From Leuctra nigra (Eukaryota; Arthropoda; Insecta; Plecoptera; Leuctridae), in NCBI GenBank assembly GCA_934045905.1, contig OW203762.1:19996345-20060344 (forward strand): a stretch of 64,000 bases of DNA, written 5' to 3'. The notes beneath the pieces were generated by a model. The model had not been told where the DNA came from, did not search any database, and saw only the letters and a program-made list of their open reading frames with translations. Numbering within the stretch: the stretch's first letter is position 1; every line of letters starts with the position of its first letter. The translations under genes were made by a program, and so were the position numbers. Below, piece by piece: positions 48,700-61,379 of the stretch.

Positions 48700-49500
48700 T
48701 TTTGGCGTCTGATTTAACCTTGTCCCCATGAATTTTTTGTGCCGCCATTTTGAAACCGGAAGTGACGTCATATCTCGTCAACGGTTGGACCGATCGGAAC
48801 GAAATTTGCGCCAATCGTTTCAGACGGTCATCTATATGGATTATCAATATCAAAAGACTGAACATTATTTTAAATAAACCGGAAATGACGTCATGAAATT
48901 TGAAATACATCGATTTGCATTTCAGCAACAACTGTTGATCCGATTGTCTTGATATTTATGTAACGTTTGTACTTTTGATATTTCATTTGACTTGTTATAA
49001 AACCAACCGGAAGCCGCCATTTTGAAACCGGAAGTGACATCATGTCTCAAAAACGGCTAAACAGATTAGAACAAAACCAGCGCTAAACGATTTAGACGGT
49101 CAACTTTATGTAATCAGTAATATTTGATGATTCAAATATCGAAACCGGAAATGACGTCACACATTTTATGACCTATACCGGAAATGACGTCATAAATATG
49201 CTAAATGACGCTAAATTCACCACTTTATACTTTAAAACAGATATAAGTAAACGTACTTTGTAAATAATTATAAATTCAAGGTTGCAGTGTTCTCGGCGGC
49301 CATTTTTAAAACCGGAAGTGACGTCATATATCGTAAACGGTTGTACCGATTGCAACCTAAGTTTGGAAATGTGTTGGACTAATAATTATGAATTCAAGAC
49401 GACATTATTTTCGGCCGCCATTGCTAAAACCGGAAGTGACGTCATATATCGAAAACGGCTGGACCGATTGTAACGAAACTTAAAGCTATTCTTTTTGGAT
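48700..49500 (-). repeat. tandem units with YY1-like/ETS/CRE-like clusters (copy C)
   Basis: GCCGCCATTTTG followed by ACCGGAAG and TGACGTCA (48763-48770) forms the first cluster. Further clusters lie near 49012 (TGACATCA), 49299 and 49413, the last two intact for CCGGAAGTGACGTCA. Extra CCGGAAATGACGTCA sites are near 48880, 49145 and 49178. Spacing between clusters is shorter at the right, indicating unit deletions relative to A and B. Confidence 0.75.
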
Positions 49501-50339
49501 AATTATTTTAATCTTATATACCAAACGCAACTTTTCTAAGTATCCAAATCGGCATAGGCGTATTTTTTTAAAGAAATAAGTTCTTGCACGGACACAAGCT
49601 GTGCTACAAGCTGTATGAATAAACTAACAAAAGAAGTGATATCCCAGAAAAAAACACTCCGTGTAAAAAAGGCAGCCAAGTCTCTTTACTTTAAAAAAAT
49701 TCAACACCGAAAAGGAGTGATATCAAAAAAGGAGCCAAGTCAATGACATTTCCAAATATTTAATCGTATCTTTGAAATAAAAGTATAAACACCGAGAAAT
49801 ACTTTACAAAAGGACTTGGCGCATCGTTTTTTTAAAGACATTTTTCTATTCATAAGCATGTGCCATTTATATACAACCGTCATTTTGAATGTTTAGAATA
49901 ATAGGGAAACATCTTTCAATTAGGTACATATTATACATACCTTCTGTAAAATATTTTCTATATGAATATATACGCTATGAAACTTGTTGTCTATGCTTTC
50001 TATAAATATACACAATAGTTATCTTCGTAATATTGTTTCGTGGTGAATATAATTAAGTCTCATCATGCGTTATACCTTCACATCATGTAACAATTTCTAT
50101 TAATACACATTTTATAAAAATACATTTCACAAAGAAGACAGTCATATTGAATTTCTATTAAAAAATTTAACTTTATACACTTGACACTTCAAAAATATAT
50201 AATTGTGTTCCATTAGTTAGTAATTATTTGACAACGTTTCATGATTTCCTTCAGTCAAGATCAAATTATGAAAAGATACCAGTCTAATATCGCCATATTA
50301 ACAGTACTGCAAGAATATGTATGAGCTCACTTCCAATTG

Positions 50340-50530
50340 ATATGAAGGGATGTGTGTTGTGAAAAATATCCGACCGAACCGGGGCACGAACTTGGGACCT
50401 CTCACTTGCCGGGCGAGAGCTCTACCAACTGAGCTACCCGATCGGACGGGCGGACATTAGACACAACACACTGATGAGGATCCTGACTCCTGACTCCATG
50501 GAAGTTTTCCAAAGAAACCTACATTCTCAC
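50340..50530 (-). mobile_element. tRNA-derived SINE-like insertion, second copy
   Basis: The 12-bp direct repeat CACTTCCAATTG (50328-50339 and 50531-50542) flanks it. On the minus strand it reads an 87-bp 5' segment, a tRNA-like core (50443-50372) and a 32-nt tail, the same tail length and TTTTCACA word as the copy at 5082. GTGTGTTGTG upstream of the tRNA is the inverse of CACAACACAC in the tail. It sits inside the palindrome loop of copy C, so it inserted after that loop formed. Confidence 0.7.
50372..50443 (-). tRNA. tRNA-like sequence (degenerate), anticodon position GGC
   Basis: The acceptor arms GATCGGG/TTCGGTC pair over 7 bp with wobbles. The D-arm has TAGCTCAGTTGG (A-box), the anticodon stem is CTCGC/GTGAG with loop CCGGCAA, and the T-arm carries TTCGTGC. 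Position 33 is C instead of the invariant T, and the T stem has two mispairs. It therefore looks like an Ala-type tRNA-derived SINE head rather than a working tRNA. Confidence 0.4.
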
Positions 50531-50923
50531 CACTTCCAATTGTTATGTAATTCTTTCACCCTTATATTACTTATATATTACAGCATAAAATCATGCTTCT
50601 ATCGCCATTGACAAAACTATAAAATAGTCATTACTAAAAGTAGCTTGATTCATAGATTCTGGCTCTAATAGAAAGAGGAAAATGTACCTACTTGTAAATT
50701 TCTTTCCACTTTTAGGATAGAATGATGTCTTTAAAAAAACGATGCGCCAAGTCCTTTTGTAAAGTATTTCTCGGTGTTTATACTTTTATTTCAAAGATAC
50801 GATTAAATATTTGGAAATGTCATTGACTTGGCTCCTTTTTTGATATCACTCCTTTTCGGTGTTGAATTTTTTTAAAGTAAAGAGACTTGGCTGCCTTTTT
50901 TACACGGAGTGTTTTTTTCTGGG

Positions 50924-52148
50924 TATTGAATACATCGAACACCAGAAAAAGATGTCGAGTTCCAATTAATCAATATAAACACTTATAAAAGACCAATACA
51001 GTGTTATCGTTCAATATAGAGCAAACATCATCATATAGAACCCTATCGGTAAACACATACAACTCAGTATTTTAATAGCTAAAACACTGAACAAAAAGGT
51101 AGTTTAAACCCGCCAGTAAAACTGAATGCAGGTAAACGAAGAGCTTACATCCAGGTGGTCGATGGAAGGGGATTATGGAATCCGCGATGTCCAAATGCGC
51201 AGAGTCCGCTGGTTGTTTCAAACTCACGTACGTCCACAGATCAATATCGCTTTGATTATAAACATCAGATGGACCTGTCTAGTACGTGCCGATATAATAA
51301 CACAGATGGAATCTAAAAGTTTGGAATTTTACTTGAACTTGCTTCCAGTTTATACCTTCGTGTAGAGAGCTCATAAATTAATATTTCGTGAGAAGCAATC
51401 GCATGGAAGATTGCGATTTCTAGAAAGATGGTAACTAAAGTTAAATGAAACGCGAATAATATGTCTCGTTTTTTAAATCTGATTTTAATTATATATTTGT
51501 AATTAGGAGTTAGGTCCTTTAATTGGCTTCTTCCGAAGTGTAAAACTTTCTGCTCTGACTTGTTAAATACAACTTATTTCTGTAGCTATAAATTATAGTT
51601 TATAATTTTGTGTCCACGTTATTATTCGCAATATGCCGCATGCTGAGATAAGTCGTGTATAGAGATTGTTTCATAGAACAGTATGTTATTAGAATTAGCG
51701 TATCCAGCATGTACTTTTATACTTATGCTAGGGTTGGGGGGGGGGGGGGGTTGGTAAGGGTACATTTTTGAAATTGATGTATTTTGACATATAATTTTAC
51801 ACGTTTACTTTTAATTAATCAGTTATTTCTCTAGGTATTTCATGATATTAAAATTCCTCCATTCATATTTAAAGTATCTTTGTAAATCAGTTTGTTCATA
51901 TCTGTTCAGGTTGTGTAATTTCAGAGTATGTAGGTATTTAATTTATGCATATTGTTTATGTTTAAGGTGAGGCGTTGCTCGCAGACAAATCTGCCTGTTA
52001 GTTTAGCGAGTCTGCTGTAATTGGTAATTTTGTATATTTAAAAAATATAGATTTATTTCTCTTTCATTTAGCCAAGATAGTAATTTTGGATAAGGTTCAT
52101 AAACAAAAGTGTAAAAATAATAAAAATAATGAACTTAAATTTAATTGC
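50924..52148. other. intergenic DNA, no gene seen; poly-G run
   Basis: AT-rich with a ~15-base G run at 51736-51750. No supported coding frame. Confidence 0.5.
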
Positions 52149-52368
52149 TATTAGTTGTTCGTTTTCCGTTCTTAAGTTTGGCTTTTTCAAAAATTAACAA
52201 TAAATTGTATTGCACGTTTCACAAACTTTATTATTTATTGATTCTCTCAATATTTCGCCTGCTTTCTACAGGCTAAATCCTGAAGAAGCCTGTAGAAAGC
52301 AGGCGAAATATTGAGAGAATCAATAAATAATAAAGTTTGTGAAACGTGCAATACAATTTATTGTTAAT
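52149..52368. mobile_element. foldback insertion with perfect 82-bp arms and 14-bp flanking repeats
   Basis: Arms 52193-52274 and 52287-52368 are exact reverse complements around a 12-base loop. The direct repeat TTAAATTTAATTGC flanks the unit (52135-52148 and 52369-52382), which fits a target duplication of the length made by LINE machinery. The loop and right arm contain CTGAAGA ... GAAA words. Non-coding. The class is unknown: a snap-back cDNA insertion or a foldback transposon are both possible. Confidence 0.75.
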
Positions 52369-52957
52369 TTAAATTTAATTGCAAGCCCGTGGGGTATGTT
52401 ACATTGGTTATGAAGAAAGATACGTTCGTATACTCGTCTTCAAAAAGCCAATACTTATATATAAATAAACAAAAATATGTAAATGAGATAATGTTAAACG
52501 TCGTATGAAGTGTTAAGTCATCCACTACATCAATCAACAAAACGCTATATCAGATATTCTGTTTAAAATCCAGTAAGTTAATCCATAACATAAAATTCTC
52601 ACATCCCTTTCATCATACCGCAGAAGAACTGAAGAGCTATTAATTACTAAAGCATCATTGTTCACCTCTCCACTGTTGCCATATCGCAACATCCTGCATG
52701 CGTCTGGATCCAGCATGGAAGGAAACGCCGCGTGGGGGAGTAATTACACGCGGACGCATCGAGTGGAGTGTATGTTTAATATTTGAGTGCGGAGGTGGGA
52801 ATCGGTTGAGTGGAAGTAAGGGGGGGGCGGACGTTGAAGGGGTAGCTCAATTAGTTGGTCGCACACAAGGTAGTGGGGAGTGGATTTCTGGATCATTGCC
52901 GTATGTAAACTATCAAAACCATATACAGCCACGCATGGCACTGGAGATTAGAATCCC
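52369..52957. other. intergenic DNA up to the assembly gap
   Basis: No gene is supported. A GC-richer patch at about 52690-52880 contains TTGCCATATCGCAACATCC-like palindromic words. Open frames running into the gap are not real evidence. Confidence 0.45.
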
Positions 52958-53157
52958 NNNNNNNNNNNNNNNNNNNNNNNNNNNNNNNNNNNNNNNNNNN
53001 NNNNNNNNNNNNNNNNNNNNNNNNNNNNNNNNNNNNNNNNNNNNNNNNNNNNNNNNNNNNNNNNNNNNNNNNNNNNNNNNNNNNNNNNNNNNNNNNNNNN
53101 NNNNNNNNNNNNNNNNNNNNNNNNNNNNNNNNNNNNNNNNNNNNNNNNNNNNNNNNN
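52958..53157. other. assembly gap (200 N)
   Basis: Exactly 200 N bases, a conventional placeholder length, so the true gap size is probably unknown. Confidence 0.99.
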
Positions 53158-54888
53158 GCCCGATTTAGTGGTTCAAATAGCTCTGCAGCAACAATGTTTC
53201 CAGTTCTGCACATTCAATGCGAGTTTTATGTCATTAACAACAGTTATTATTCGAGTCGGATTTTAAACATGGCATTGGTGAAGGTGCCGTGTTTTTAGCA
53301 CTTTAGGGGTACATTCAATGACATTTAAATAAGTTAATAAAACATTCGATTCTTTTCAAAATACTTTGGGTAAGTGGTTTACAAGTTACAGCATATCAAA
53401 ATAAGAATTTGGAGGGTCATTCCTGTACGTCTTGCTAGCTTTCGTATGTTAAAATTTGTTTACTCCATTGTTAATTCCATACCAACGGTTGCTAATCTCT
53501 TAAAATTTAAGATAAGAAAATGAAAATGCGTACAGGAATCCCCCCCTTGAATGTTACAATTTGAAACGATTTTCAATAAAGATACATACACAGTTAAAGG
53601 CTGCTGACCAGACTTGACACTTCAACAAACCAGTAAATTTAAATCTATTACCCAATTATCCTGAAAATTACCGAAATTTCATTGAGTTTGGATCATTATT
53701 CAACGGTAGCCGGCTTGCCAATGTTTTGCCTAGCAACTATCTTGATTAGGGTATTTTCACTGCATTATTTTTATATTTTATGCAGTAATTTCTAGTTTAT
53801 TCTTCCTCCTCTTTCAATTACCCTGACTTAACGTGACGTACATAAAACCAGCAATCAAGAGCGAACTGCTGATTACAAAAATACTAAAAAAAAAAACTTG
53901 ACTAACTTTAAAACAATCTCTTTTGTTTCCATTTCTAAACGAAGTTTTAGTCGTGAGAGGATTGACATGACATGACTCGGGCTGTCGAATCTGTCTGAGT
54001 AGGAGTCGAGAGTGGTGTTGGGGATGCTGGGCCCGTTGATCGAGAAGAAATCCGTCATCCGTTCCGTCACGTTCCCGTGCATTCATGCGTGCCAACCGAC
54101 CAAACATAAAGCACGCTCCATTCGTCAACAGACCGGTTTCAAACAGGCTCAATTCATACGGGTTATTTCACACAGGATTTACATCAAATAACTGATGCAT
54201 TTTCAACGAGATTATCATTAGTTTACAATTTTCAATAGTGATGGAAAATGTCCGGGAAAGTTATTGGACCTACCTTTCCTATTTCACATATTCTATACTC
54301 ATCGTTTTCCCATTGCAATTGTACACATAGCTAGGATTTACATTTTAAATATAAATATTGTTAAATAAAGTTTTACTTATAAAATCACAAAATTATCAAA
54401 CTGAATTTTAAATCCCGTTTCAAATGCATACATTTATTACACATAATGGCATTTTAGACCTAATACGGAACAAAACTTTTCATGAGTAGAGCTTCACAAG
54501 GTCTAATGCCCAAAGTTTTTGACCCCGTCGCAGAAATATATTCGACTCTTCGTTCACGACTTTTCTATTTCCACCGAACCGTTACAAAATCGGATGAACA
54601 TTTCCCGTAGCTTAGATCTACGGTTGCGACATTCTATTCGACCTTGAAATGATTCGCTCATGGAAAAGCCGGTGCACCACTTCATCCCAGTTTATCATCA
54701 CAGTTTCAGTACATGAATTAATGTTGAAATTGTGTAATGTGAATGACCCTAATCATAAAACGAGACCAACATTACAGATCGCAATGTGTTGACACGAGTT
54801 TGACAACTTTAACCCTAGTTAAGAACTTAATTGAATTCGCCAATTTGCCATGTAGAACACAGCTAATTGCAAATGAAGGTGTTTTTCC
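53158..54888. other. intergenic DNA, no gene seen
   Basis: AT-rich with no supported gene. A 112-codon minus-strand frame at 53814-54152 overlaps another minus-strand frame and shows no family features. Confidence 0.5.
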
Positions 54889-54975
54889 GTGACCACATCA
54901 CGTGACCGAACTCGACCAATTAGGAAAACAGATTGCAACAAAACGGATGTTGCTGATTGGTTGAGACACGTCACG
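54889..54975. repeat. degenerate relative of the 5391-5594 foldback
   Basis: CACGTGACCGAACTCGACCA on the left and ATTGGTTGAGACACGTCACG on the right are inverted, diverged versions of the CACGTGAC...CGACCAATC arms at 5.4 kb. The outer CCGTC-rich part is missing. Confidence 0.45.
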
Positions 54976-57900
54976 AGGGTAATATTGCAATATTATATCC
55001 AAGCATGCAGTTCAAGGAGTAAGCTTTTACTAATAAACTTAAGGAAGTACATCCTTGTCAATAAACATGGCGTCAGAGCTCTTGGAATGGTAATTCGCTG
55101 AATGCGCGTCTGACAGACTCATTTCCTAATTGCTATTAACCTTCAATTAATTATCATTCTGTCGTATTCATTAGCGTGGGTCATCAGAAACTCGTGTAGG
55201 AATTCCTGTCATTCCATCCTGCTTGTTTGCTTGATAATTAATAACGTATTAGCCATGGCATTTCACTGTCAATACAACCTGAAGTTCTCGTCACGTCATG
55301 CTGTCACACCACAAACTTTCTACCATCTTCCACATTTCATTAACCCTTCCATGATTTAATTAGTTTCTTTTTAATTATTTCACTGTATTATAATTTTAAG
55401 TGGTCGGTTTGTTGGCATCCTGGTCTTAGCAAACGGAGCAGCTAATTTATAACTTCCTCATAGCAGTTAATTAATTCCCAGTTTGGTTTATTTATAGCTA
55501 GTCTCGCTACTCGCGAACCTCTTCGCTTTGCCCGCGCGTTTCATCCCCAGCTTTTCTCCCCGTGTATCTCGATGGCGCTGGGGAGGCGCTACAGTAGTTA
55601 ACTATTGATATCTCTCTGGCTCCTTCATATTGACTTACTCTCGGGATTTGTCCGTCTAATTTCCCTGCCTTCGAAACACTGTGTGAGATGAGAAGTTTCC
55701 TGCTACGGGAAACTTCACGACCCTCTAATTCAAATGTATAGTTCATTACCCAGCACGCAATTCGAACTTCAACTGGTTCAATAAAACGCATCTTCATATA
55801 AATCTTCATAAGTATCTAAGTAAACTCTAACAGGAGTTCGAGCATAAGGTTGTTCCATATGGTACTTAGCTAAACAATAATGTTTAATAATTCCCCTGGA
55901 TGCAGTGCTTCATGAAGGATTGTCAGGAAAGCGTCGTGGCTGGGAAATCTCACAGAGAATTGGATACTGTTTCAGAAGTCAAAGATTTCAGAAGTTTTCT
56001 TTTATTTCACGAACTGCAAGGAATCTACCCATCACGGATCTTCACTTCCAGTTCACATGCAGCATTGCAACGCCAAATCTTTCGCGATTTAACCAAATGA
56101 AAGTAGAACATTTTGTTGCAGCTGTTCTCCTTGTTGAAGCTCAAAGAACGTGACATTTTAATTTTGGTCATTACAATGATAATTGTCTAATTTAACATGT
56201 TATAAAGCTGCGTCCACATAGACCATTTTAACAAATCACAAGTCTGCTCGGAGCGGTTTCTGGACTTAGGTTTATTTAAAGACAAAACGTTACACGCAAA
56301 AAAAGCAAAAACGCAAAAACGGTCCATGTTTACGCAGCTTTAGAGCCAGTTTTTTGTCACAAAAAATAAACATTGAAAGAAGGTGACTACCAATCAAATT
56401 GAATTGCTGTTTCAAATTACTTATTATTTATCAAAATTATTAGTTCAAATTCGTGAAAAACAATTATTAATAAAATATATAACTTTTCTTGGTGGGATGT
56501 TCTCACCTGTATTAAAACGCACACCATTGCAATATCGTAATGCATTGACATGCATTCGATTAGAACTCGACATTATTATGCTAATAATCCTCAGTGAAAA
56601 CTATCTGGAAACCGCTGGTCGGGGGTAAAACTGAGAACAGTAGTTCGCGATTCACACAAGTTGGAAACTGCAGTTTGTAACTGTTCAACCACAATATAAA
56701 TCAAACACAGACTGCCTCCCGGGTATCGGTTTGAGACGCTGGATTTCATTCACGAACTTCCAAAGAGCAGATTGTGATAATTAGGTGTAGAACAATTGTT
56801 GAAATATCATTGCGAACAGAGCGAGTAAAATGAAGATCTCGAGTATAATTTAGTTCAATATTGTTTCTGTGTAAGTTACAAATCTAGAACTGAACTGGTT
56901 TATATTTTGCATAATGGCCCATTATTTAAACCACAACAAAATTGTATAGAGTAGAAGTTACACAGTATACATATCGCTAACGATTGATATTTTATAATAA
57001 GTTATCCAAATTTTTCCAAAATTCTTATTAATTTAGAATCAATTATCTCAATTGTCACTTACAGGGAAACTTAATTCCTCCATAATAGATCAAGTAAATG
57101 TTCTGGGATTGTGTCCTGCTTCAGTCGAAAACCATCAACGTTTTTCTCTTCATGTCAAAAGGTCAAAGTTCCTAAATTGTAATATAAGCTCAATTGTGTA
57201 TTAAATCTGGATGTATGATGTTCAAGATGATAATAAACGCACAGGCTTATTTACAAAGTCGTCTTCGTCATCTACAAATATTTGAAATGTGTAAAAACGC
57301 CGCCCTAATTAAACTACAACGAATGTGGTAATGAAGAATTCTCGTTTTAAATTTCCAAGAGATGAATGATGGTTTCGACTCTCCTCCCCTCACAGGAGCC
57401 GCGGAGAAGAATCTCGAGGAATGCAATTCGTTGGTCTCGCGTGCCAGTATTCAAATACGCAATCCAAGAGATTTGCATTGTCAAGTGACGGGGGGGGGGG
57501 GGATGCTTTTTCAAAGTCAATAACGTACGTACATCAAATGAACGTTATCGTATCTAATTTCTTCTCTTGCGATCTTTATTTATGAGTTGCAGTGTTTGTT
57601 CTCTCTTGAGAATACGAAATGAGTTATCAAAATCTCTCTGAATGGTGAATTTCTATCAAACTCGCAAAGAAGGGCGCGCGGGGTGGTGGCGGCGGGGGGC
57701 GGGTTTCCGGGGTTGAGAGAACGGGGTAAAGTTTCACGACTAGTTTTCTCAATTAGTTTACTCTTAAGAGCGCGAAGGTGTCATCAAGTCGCCCGAAAGT
57801 ACCTCAAGCAAACCGCCGGGGCGTGAACAGTCCATTAGGAGCGACGAAGCTTTTAGTTGGAGACTTTCATGGAGCAAGCCACAGCCGTGGTTCGTATATT

Positions 57901-58614
57901 CAATAACTTCGTTTAACTTATTCAACGATTGACTTATTCAAGTTAATTATATTACGGAACTCATCGAGCTAGTTTCATTATGAATCGTGAATATGATGGG
58001 GTATTGTTTAACTTCGGTGAATACTGAATATACCCATGAGTTATGAATCACTGTAATGGCACATTGTATGATTGTAACATTATTTCATAAATAATAAGAG
58101 ATGATTTGAAAACGTTACGTTTTAGAGCATTGAAGTACATTTAATGTCAATTGGTACACTTACTGTTGTTAGCTCTTAATAATAATGTAACTATAACTGT
58201 AAAAGTCATGGGAATAATACGTTTTAACCCTTGACACATTTTAAATGTTATATTATACCTTTTGAATAGTTTATCAAGCACTTCATTGTATAATTGTTTT
58301 TGTCTGTAGAGAACATGTATAAAAGAATAGGGTTAAAAGAAACTGTAATTAATATCACTGCAGGATGGAACGAGCATGAAGTAACTTTTCAAGGATATTC
58401 AACGCTCCAACTTTCAAAATGAGCGCCAACAAATTTCTCATTTGAAACATGTTGCCTCAACATCTAATTCTTCGCTCGAAGTGTTAAGTCAATTATACAA
58501 TTATAATTATAATTTGGTTCCGCAGCTACCTTGTGTACTACATTGCCTATGGTGTTGATATAAACGCCGTATTTCGTTAGGGGTTGAATAATCCACTTGT
58601 TGGTATTTGTATAA
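54976..58614. other. intergenic DNA, CpG-rich patches, no gene seen
   Basis: GC-rich patches lie at about 55500-55590 and 57655-57860 (G-rich and CpG-rich), with a G run near 57490. None carries a frame or motif that I can identify. Confidence 0.45.
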
Positions 58615-58745
58615 CTTCGTCACGCGATGCTAGGCGTCTCTTTGATGTTGGCGTCGCGTGACCCGCACGACGCCCACCGCTACTAATTACCGTCCGTTGC
58701 GACGCTCTCTCTCCCTCTCTCTCTCTCCTTCTCTCTCTCTTTCGC
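58615..58745. promoter_or_regulatory. CpG-rich island with shared words plus (CT)n tract (island 4)
   Basis: Contains GCGTCGC (58651-58657), CACGACGCCCAC (58666-58677, exact match to 43571-43582) and GCGACGC (58699-58705), followed by a CT-rich microsatellite (about 58706-58742). Regulatory function is inferred only from recurrence of the words. Confidence 0.35.
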
Positions 58746-61379
58746 TGTCGAGATGCTGCTTGCACCTGTCACGTGACAGTTTGTTAAACAACATTTCTGC
58801 TGCTCGAGTCAAAATGGCAAGAAGGATTCGTTACATCACTTTGAGATTTGTGCCGGAGGAAATATTTTAATTACGTCGTCGCCGCCTTCAAACGTTACAT
58901 GAAAACATGGAAGCAACAGATATTTTATTTTCCTTGTTTATAATAAACAACAATTTAGACATGTTCCGTCGCCGTGCATCCAATTTCAATGTGATGTGTA
59001 AGCTCCCGTCAAATGTTAATATTGTGTACTTTTAGGCAACAAAACAAACACGTTGTTTAATTAAATATTCAGTTAATTTGACAGAAAGACAAACAAAACA
59101 AAATAATATTTCCGCTCAGCACCTACTCTACTCTTGCACTGAGCTTTCGTACTATGATCTAACAACTGCGTTACGAATGTAAATTAGTACAAATCGAAGT
59201 CCATAACTCTGAATTCAAGACATTATACTAATTGAGGCCCGGGGAGTAATAACGAAGTTGTCTTAACTCGGGTTCTACTCCCGGGAGCGGCTAGGCTGCG
59301 TCATCTGCCGACAGAAGAGATGGAAAAGTCCGCAGCGAAGGAGCACAGTTTTTCCTCGACGTAGAAGAGAACGAAGAGGCCTTTGGTATTCATGAGCAAC
59401 CTTAGCATGCGCGAATATCCTAGCCTCATCAATGTTTCATCACCTTTTCTAACTCCCAACTTCCTATACTCTTTCGGGGAGTTGGCATCAAACTTGTACC
59501 TTTCGGCTATGCTGTTTATAGGGATATTGCGGGTATACTCGGCACCTGTGTAAATGACACATTAGTTTGTTTAGCAACGAGAATTACTACGTGGTAGAAG
59601 AAAGGTGTAAGCAGAAGATCATTAATCGTTGAATTTTAATAGAATATATTGTGAGAATTATAAAAAGTACTTTGCTTTTTATTACCATAGTTCAAAGTAA
59701 AACACTCAAAGTCGTATGACTGCAAAATGCAGATTTTTTTTTTCATCGCAATATGTTTAAAATTTCAGAAACGCAAGACTGAAAATTCTTTTTAATAATA
59801 GTTTTAACACACACTTTTTACACAAATTGTAGGAATATTAAACCCTTTCATTTGTTTACAAGAGTTTCGTAACAATTTTTTCGAAAGCTGAGTTTCTTAT
59901 ATTTCCTAATATATTGAACTGATCCAATAATTTTGAAATATCTGATTGGCTGTGTCGCCAATTAAGTCTAATATTTAGTTCATCCTTATACTGGTCCTAA
60001 TAACTACCTCGTAAACTCCATAAAGTTCTACAAATAAGTTATGTCTAAATTCTAATTGAAACAAAAAGGTATGTAACGTAAAAACGGCTACCACACACAC
60101 TCTTTATATAATTTATTGATAAAATATGTAATAACCCTTCGAGAATCGATATTCTCATAAGTAACCCACCTTATAAAACACCTCGCGAGTATTTTGTTGC
60201 GTAATTTCCGCCTAGAGTGCTCTGAATCGCATTAGCCTCCGACACAAACCAGACAGGGCAATGCAGCGTCAACAAGCGCACCCCTGTATCCTGTCGCTCC
60301 CTAGGGAGTGCACGGGAGTACCGGGATACACTCAGCTCAGCTTCTTTAATGCAATACGGTTTGCGTCGGTTTAAACCCCCCTCCTCTCACCATGCAAATA
60401 CATTTACAGAGTCGTCCCGTCTTTAGAAAGATGTGCTTTTCGTTACACTTTATCATGTTCTCTTGGCAGTTACCGTCGCGACTTGTATGGAGATAGAATT
60501 CTATATTCAAGTAATAACCCAAGTAAGATTCAATATTGCCGCTCTCCGTGGATGTAGCTCTATTCGGTGGGAATAAGTTTGTGTATTAGGAGGTGGTGGA
60601 TTTTTTAGGACGAAATGTTATCGATCAAATTTATTCAGTCGATTTTCAAAGTTTTCTTAAAGCTTAATTGAATATTTATATTAAAATCATATTTTTTTTT
60701 GTCAAAAATCAGGTTCTGAAAATATTGAGCTTTGAAGTACGAAAATCACTTGATATTAAAATTATTCGCAAACGTTTTGTTCAAGTTAAAAAGTTGACTG
60801 ATAATATACAGTTTTTAATTCTCTATTGAAAAATCTTCCCTTTCAAAATATGGATTGAAAACTGATTTTGCCGGCTAATGCAAGTAGTTTTTCCAAATTT
60901 TCTCCGAACTAATCTAAGAGGGGATGGCTAAGTTTTGCAACTGACCTCTTCAAATGTCATATCATTTGAAGTAGCTTTGAACTTGGAAAATGACACTACA
61001 TGTATCTGGTTAAATATGATTGTAATAACCGTCAATGACGCACGAAAACCGCAACTATTGTCGCGCGAAATCTGCGCAACTTCCCCAGTCCCGCGGAGTG
61101 CACAAAGCGTAACGCGCACTAAGGAAGAGAAACTGCTGCAATATGAGCAATCCTTAATATTCCGCGCAGTCTCCGGGATCATCGGGCGCGAATCCCAACC
61201 TCACTTTCTATTTAGATGATTCATGACGCCATAAAGCTAATAAGATGCGCTGCTCGCGGCTGACATGGAGTTGTCTATAATTCGGTGCATATTTCAAACA
61301 GCAGAGGAAGAGGAACTTTATTGCGTTTTAAATTTAAAAATATATGCATCTTTAAGGTGGAGCGACGTGGCTGCTTTCC
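58746..61379. other. intergenic DNA with GC-rich patches, no gene seen
   Basis: GC-rich patches at about 59235-59400, 60230-60360 (with CTCCCTAGGGAG palindrome) and 61045-61200 (CGCGCGAAATCTGCGCAAC). The patch near 59272 has GGTTCTACTCCCGGG, a weak B-box-like word. No coding frame is convincing. Confidence 0.45.

Larger units (their letters stand above)
48330..50923 (-). mobile_element. composite palindrome/tandem-array element, copy C with 883-bp palindrome loop
   Basis: Minus-strand member of the same family. The tail at 48330-48640 is almost identical to copy B's, including the CTAG and TGGAGCGGTCGCTCCA hairpin. The tandem units follow (about 48700-49500), then a palindrome with 199-bp arms whose loop (49842-50724) is far longer than in A and B and holds a SINE. 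The palindrome arms are diverged from A and B except at short boxes, so C belongs to a different subfamily that shares the tail and array. Confidence 0.8.
49643..50923. repeat. terminal palindrome of copy C (199-bp perfect arms)
   Basis: 49643-49841 and 50725-50923 are reverse complements with no mismatch that I can find. Shared with A and B: AACACTCCGTGT, CAGCCAAGTCTCT, GTGATATCAAAAAA, GCCAAGTCAA and ACTTGGCGCATCG. The DNA between these boxes is different from A and B. Confidence 0.9.

Noticed and set aside
52275..52330. Hammerhead-ribozyme-like core (CTGAAGA, GCCTG/CAGGC stem, GAAA) in the 52.2-kb palindrome
   Set aside because: There is an extra A before stem II, no T at the 16.1 position after the candidate stem III and no stem I. 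The resemblance is partial. A covariance-model search for hammerhead types would settle it.
52698..53213. ORFs crossing the run of N
   Set aside because: Frame continuity through an assembly gap is meaningless.
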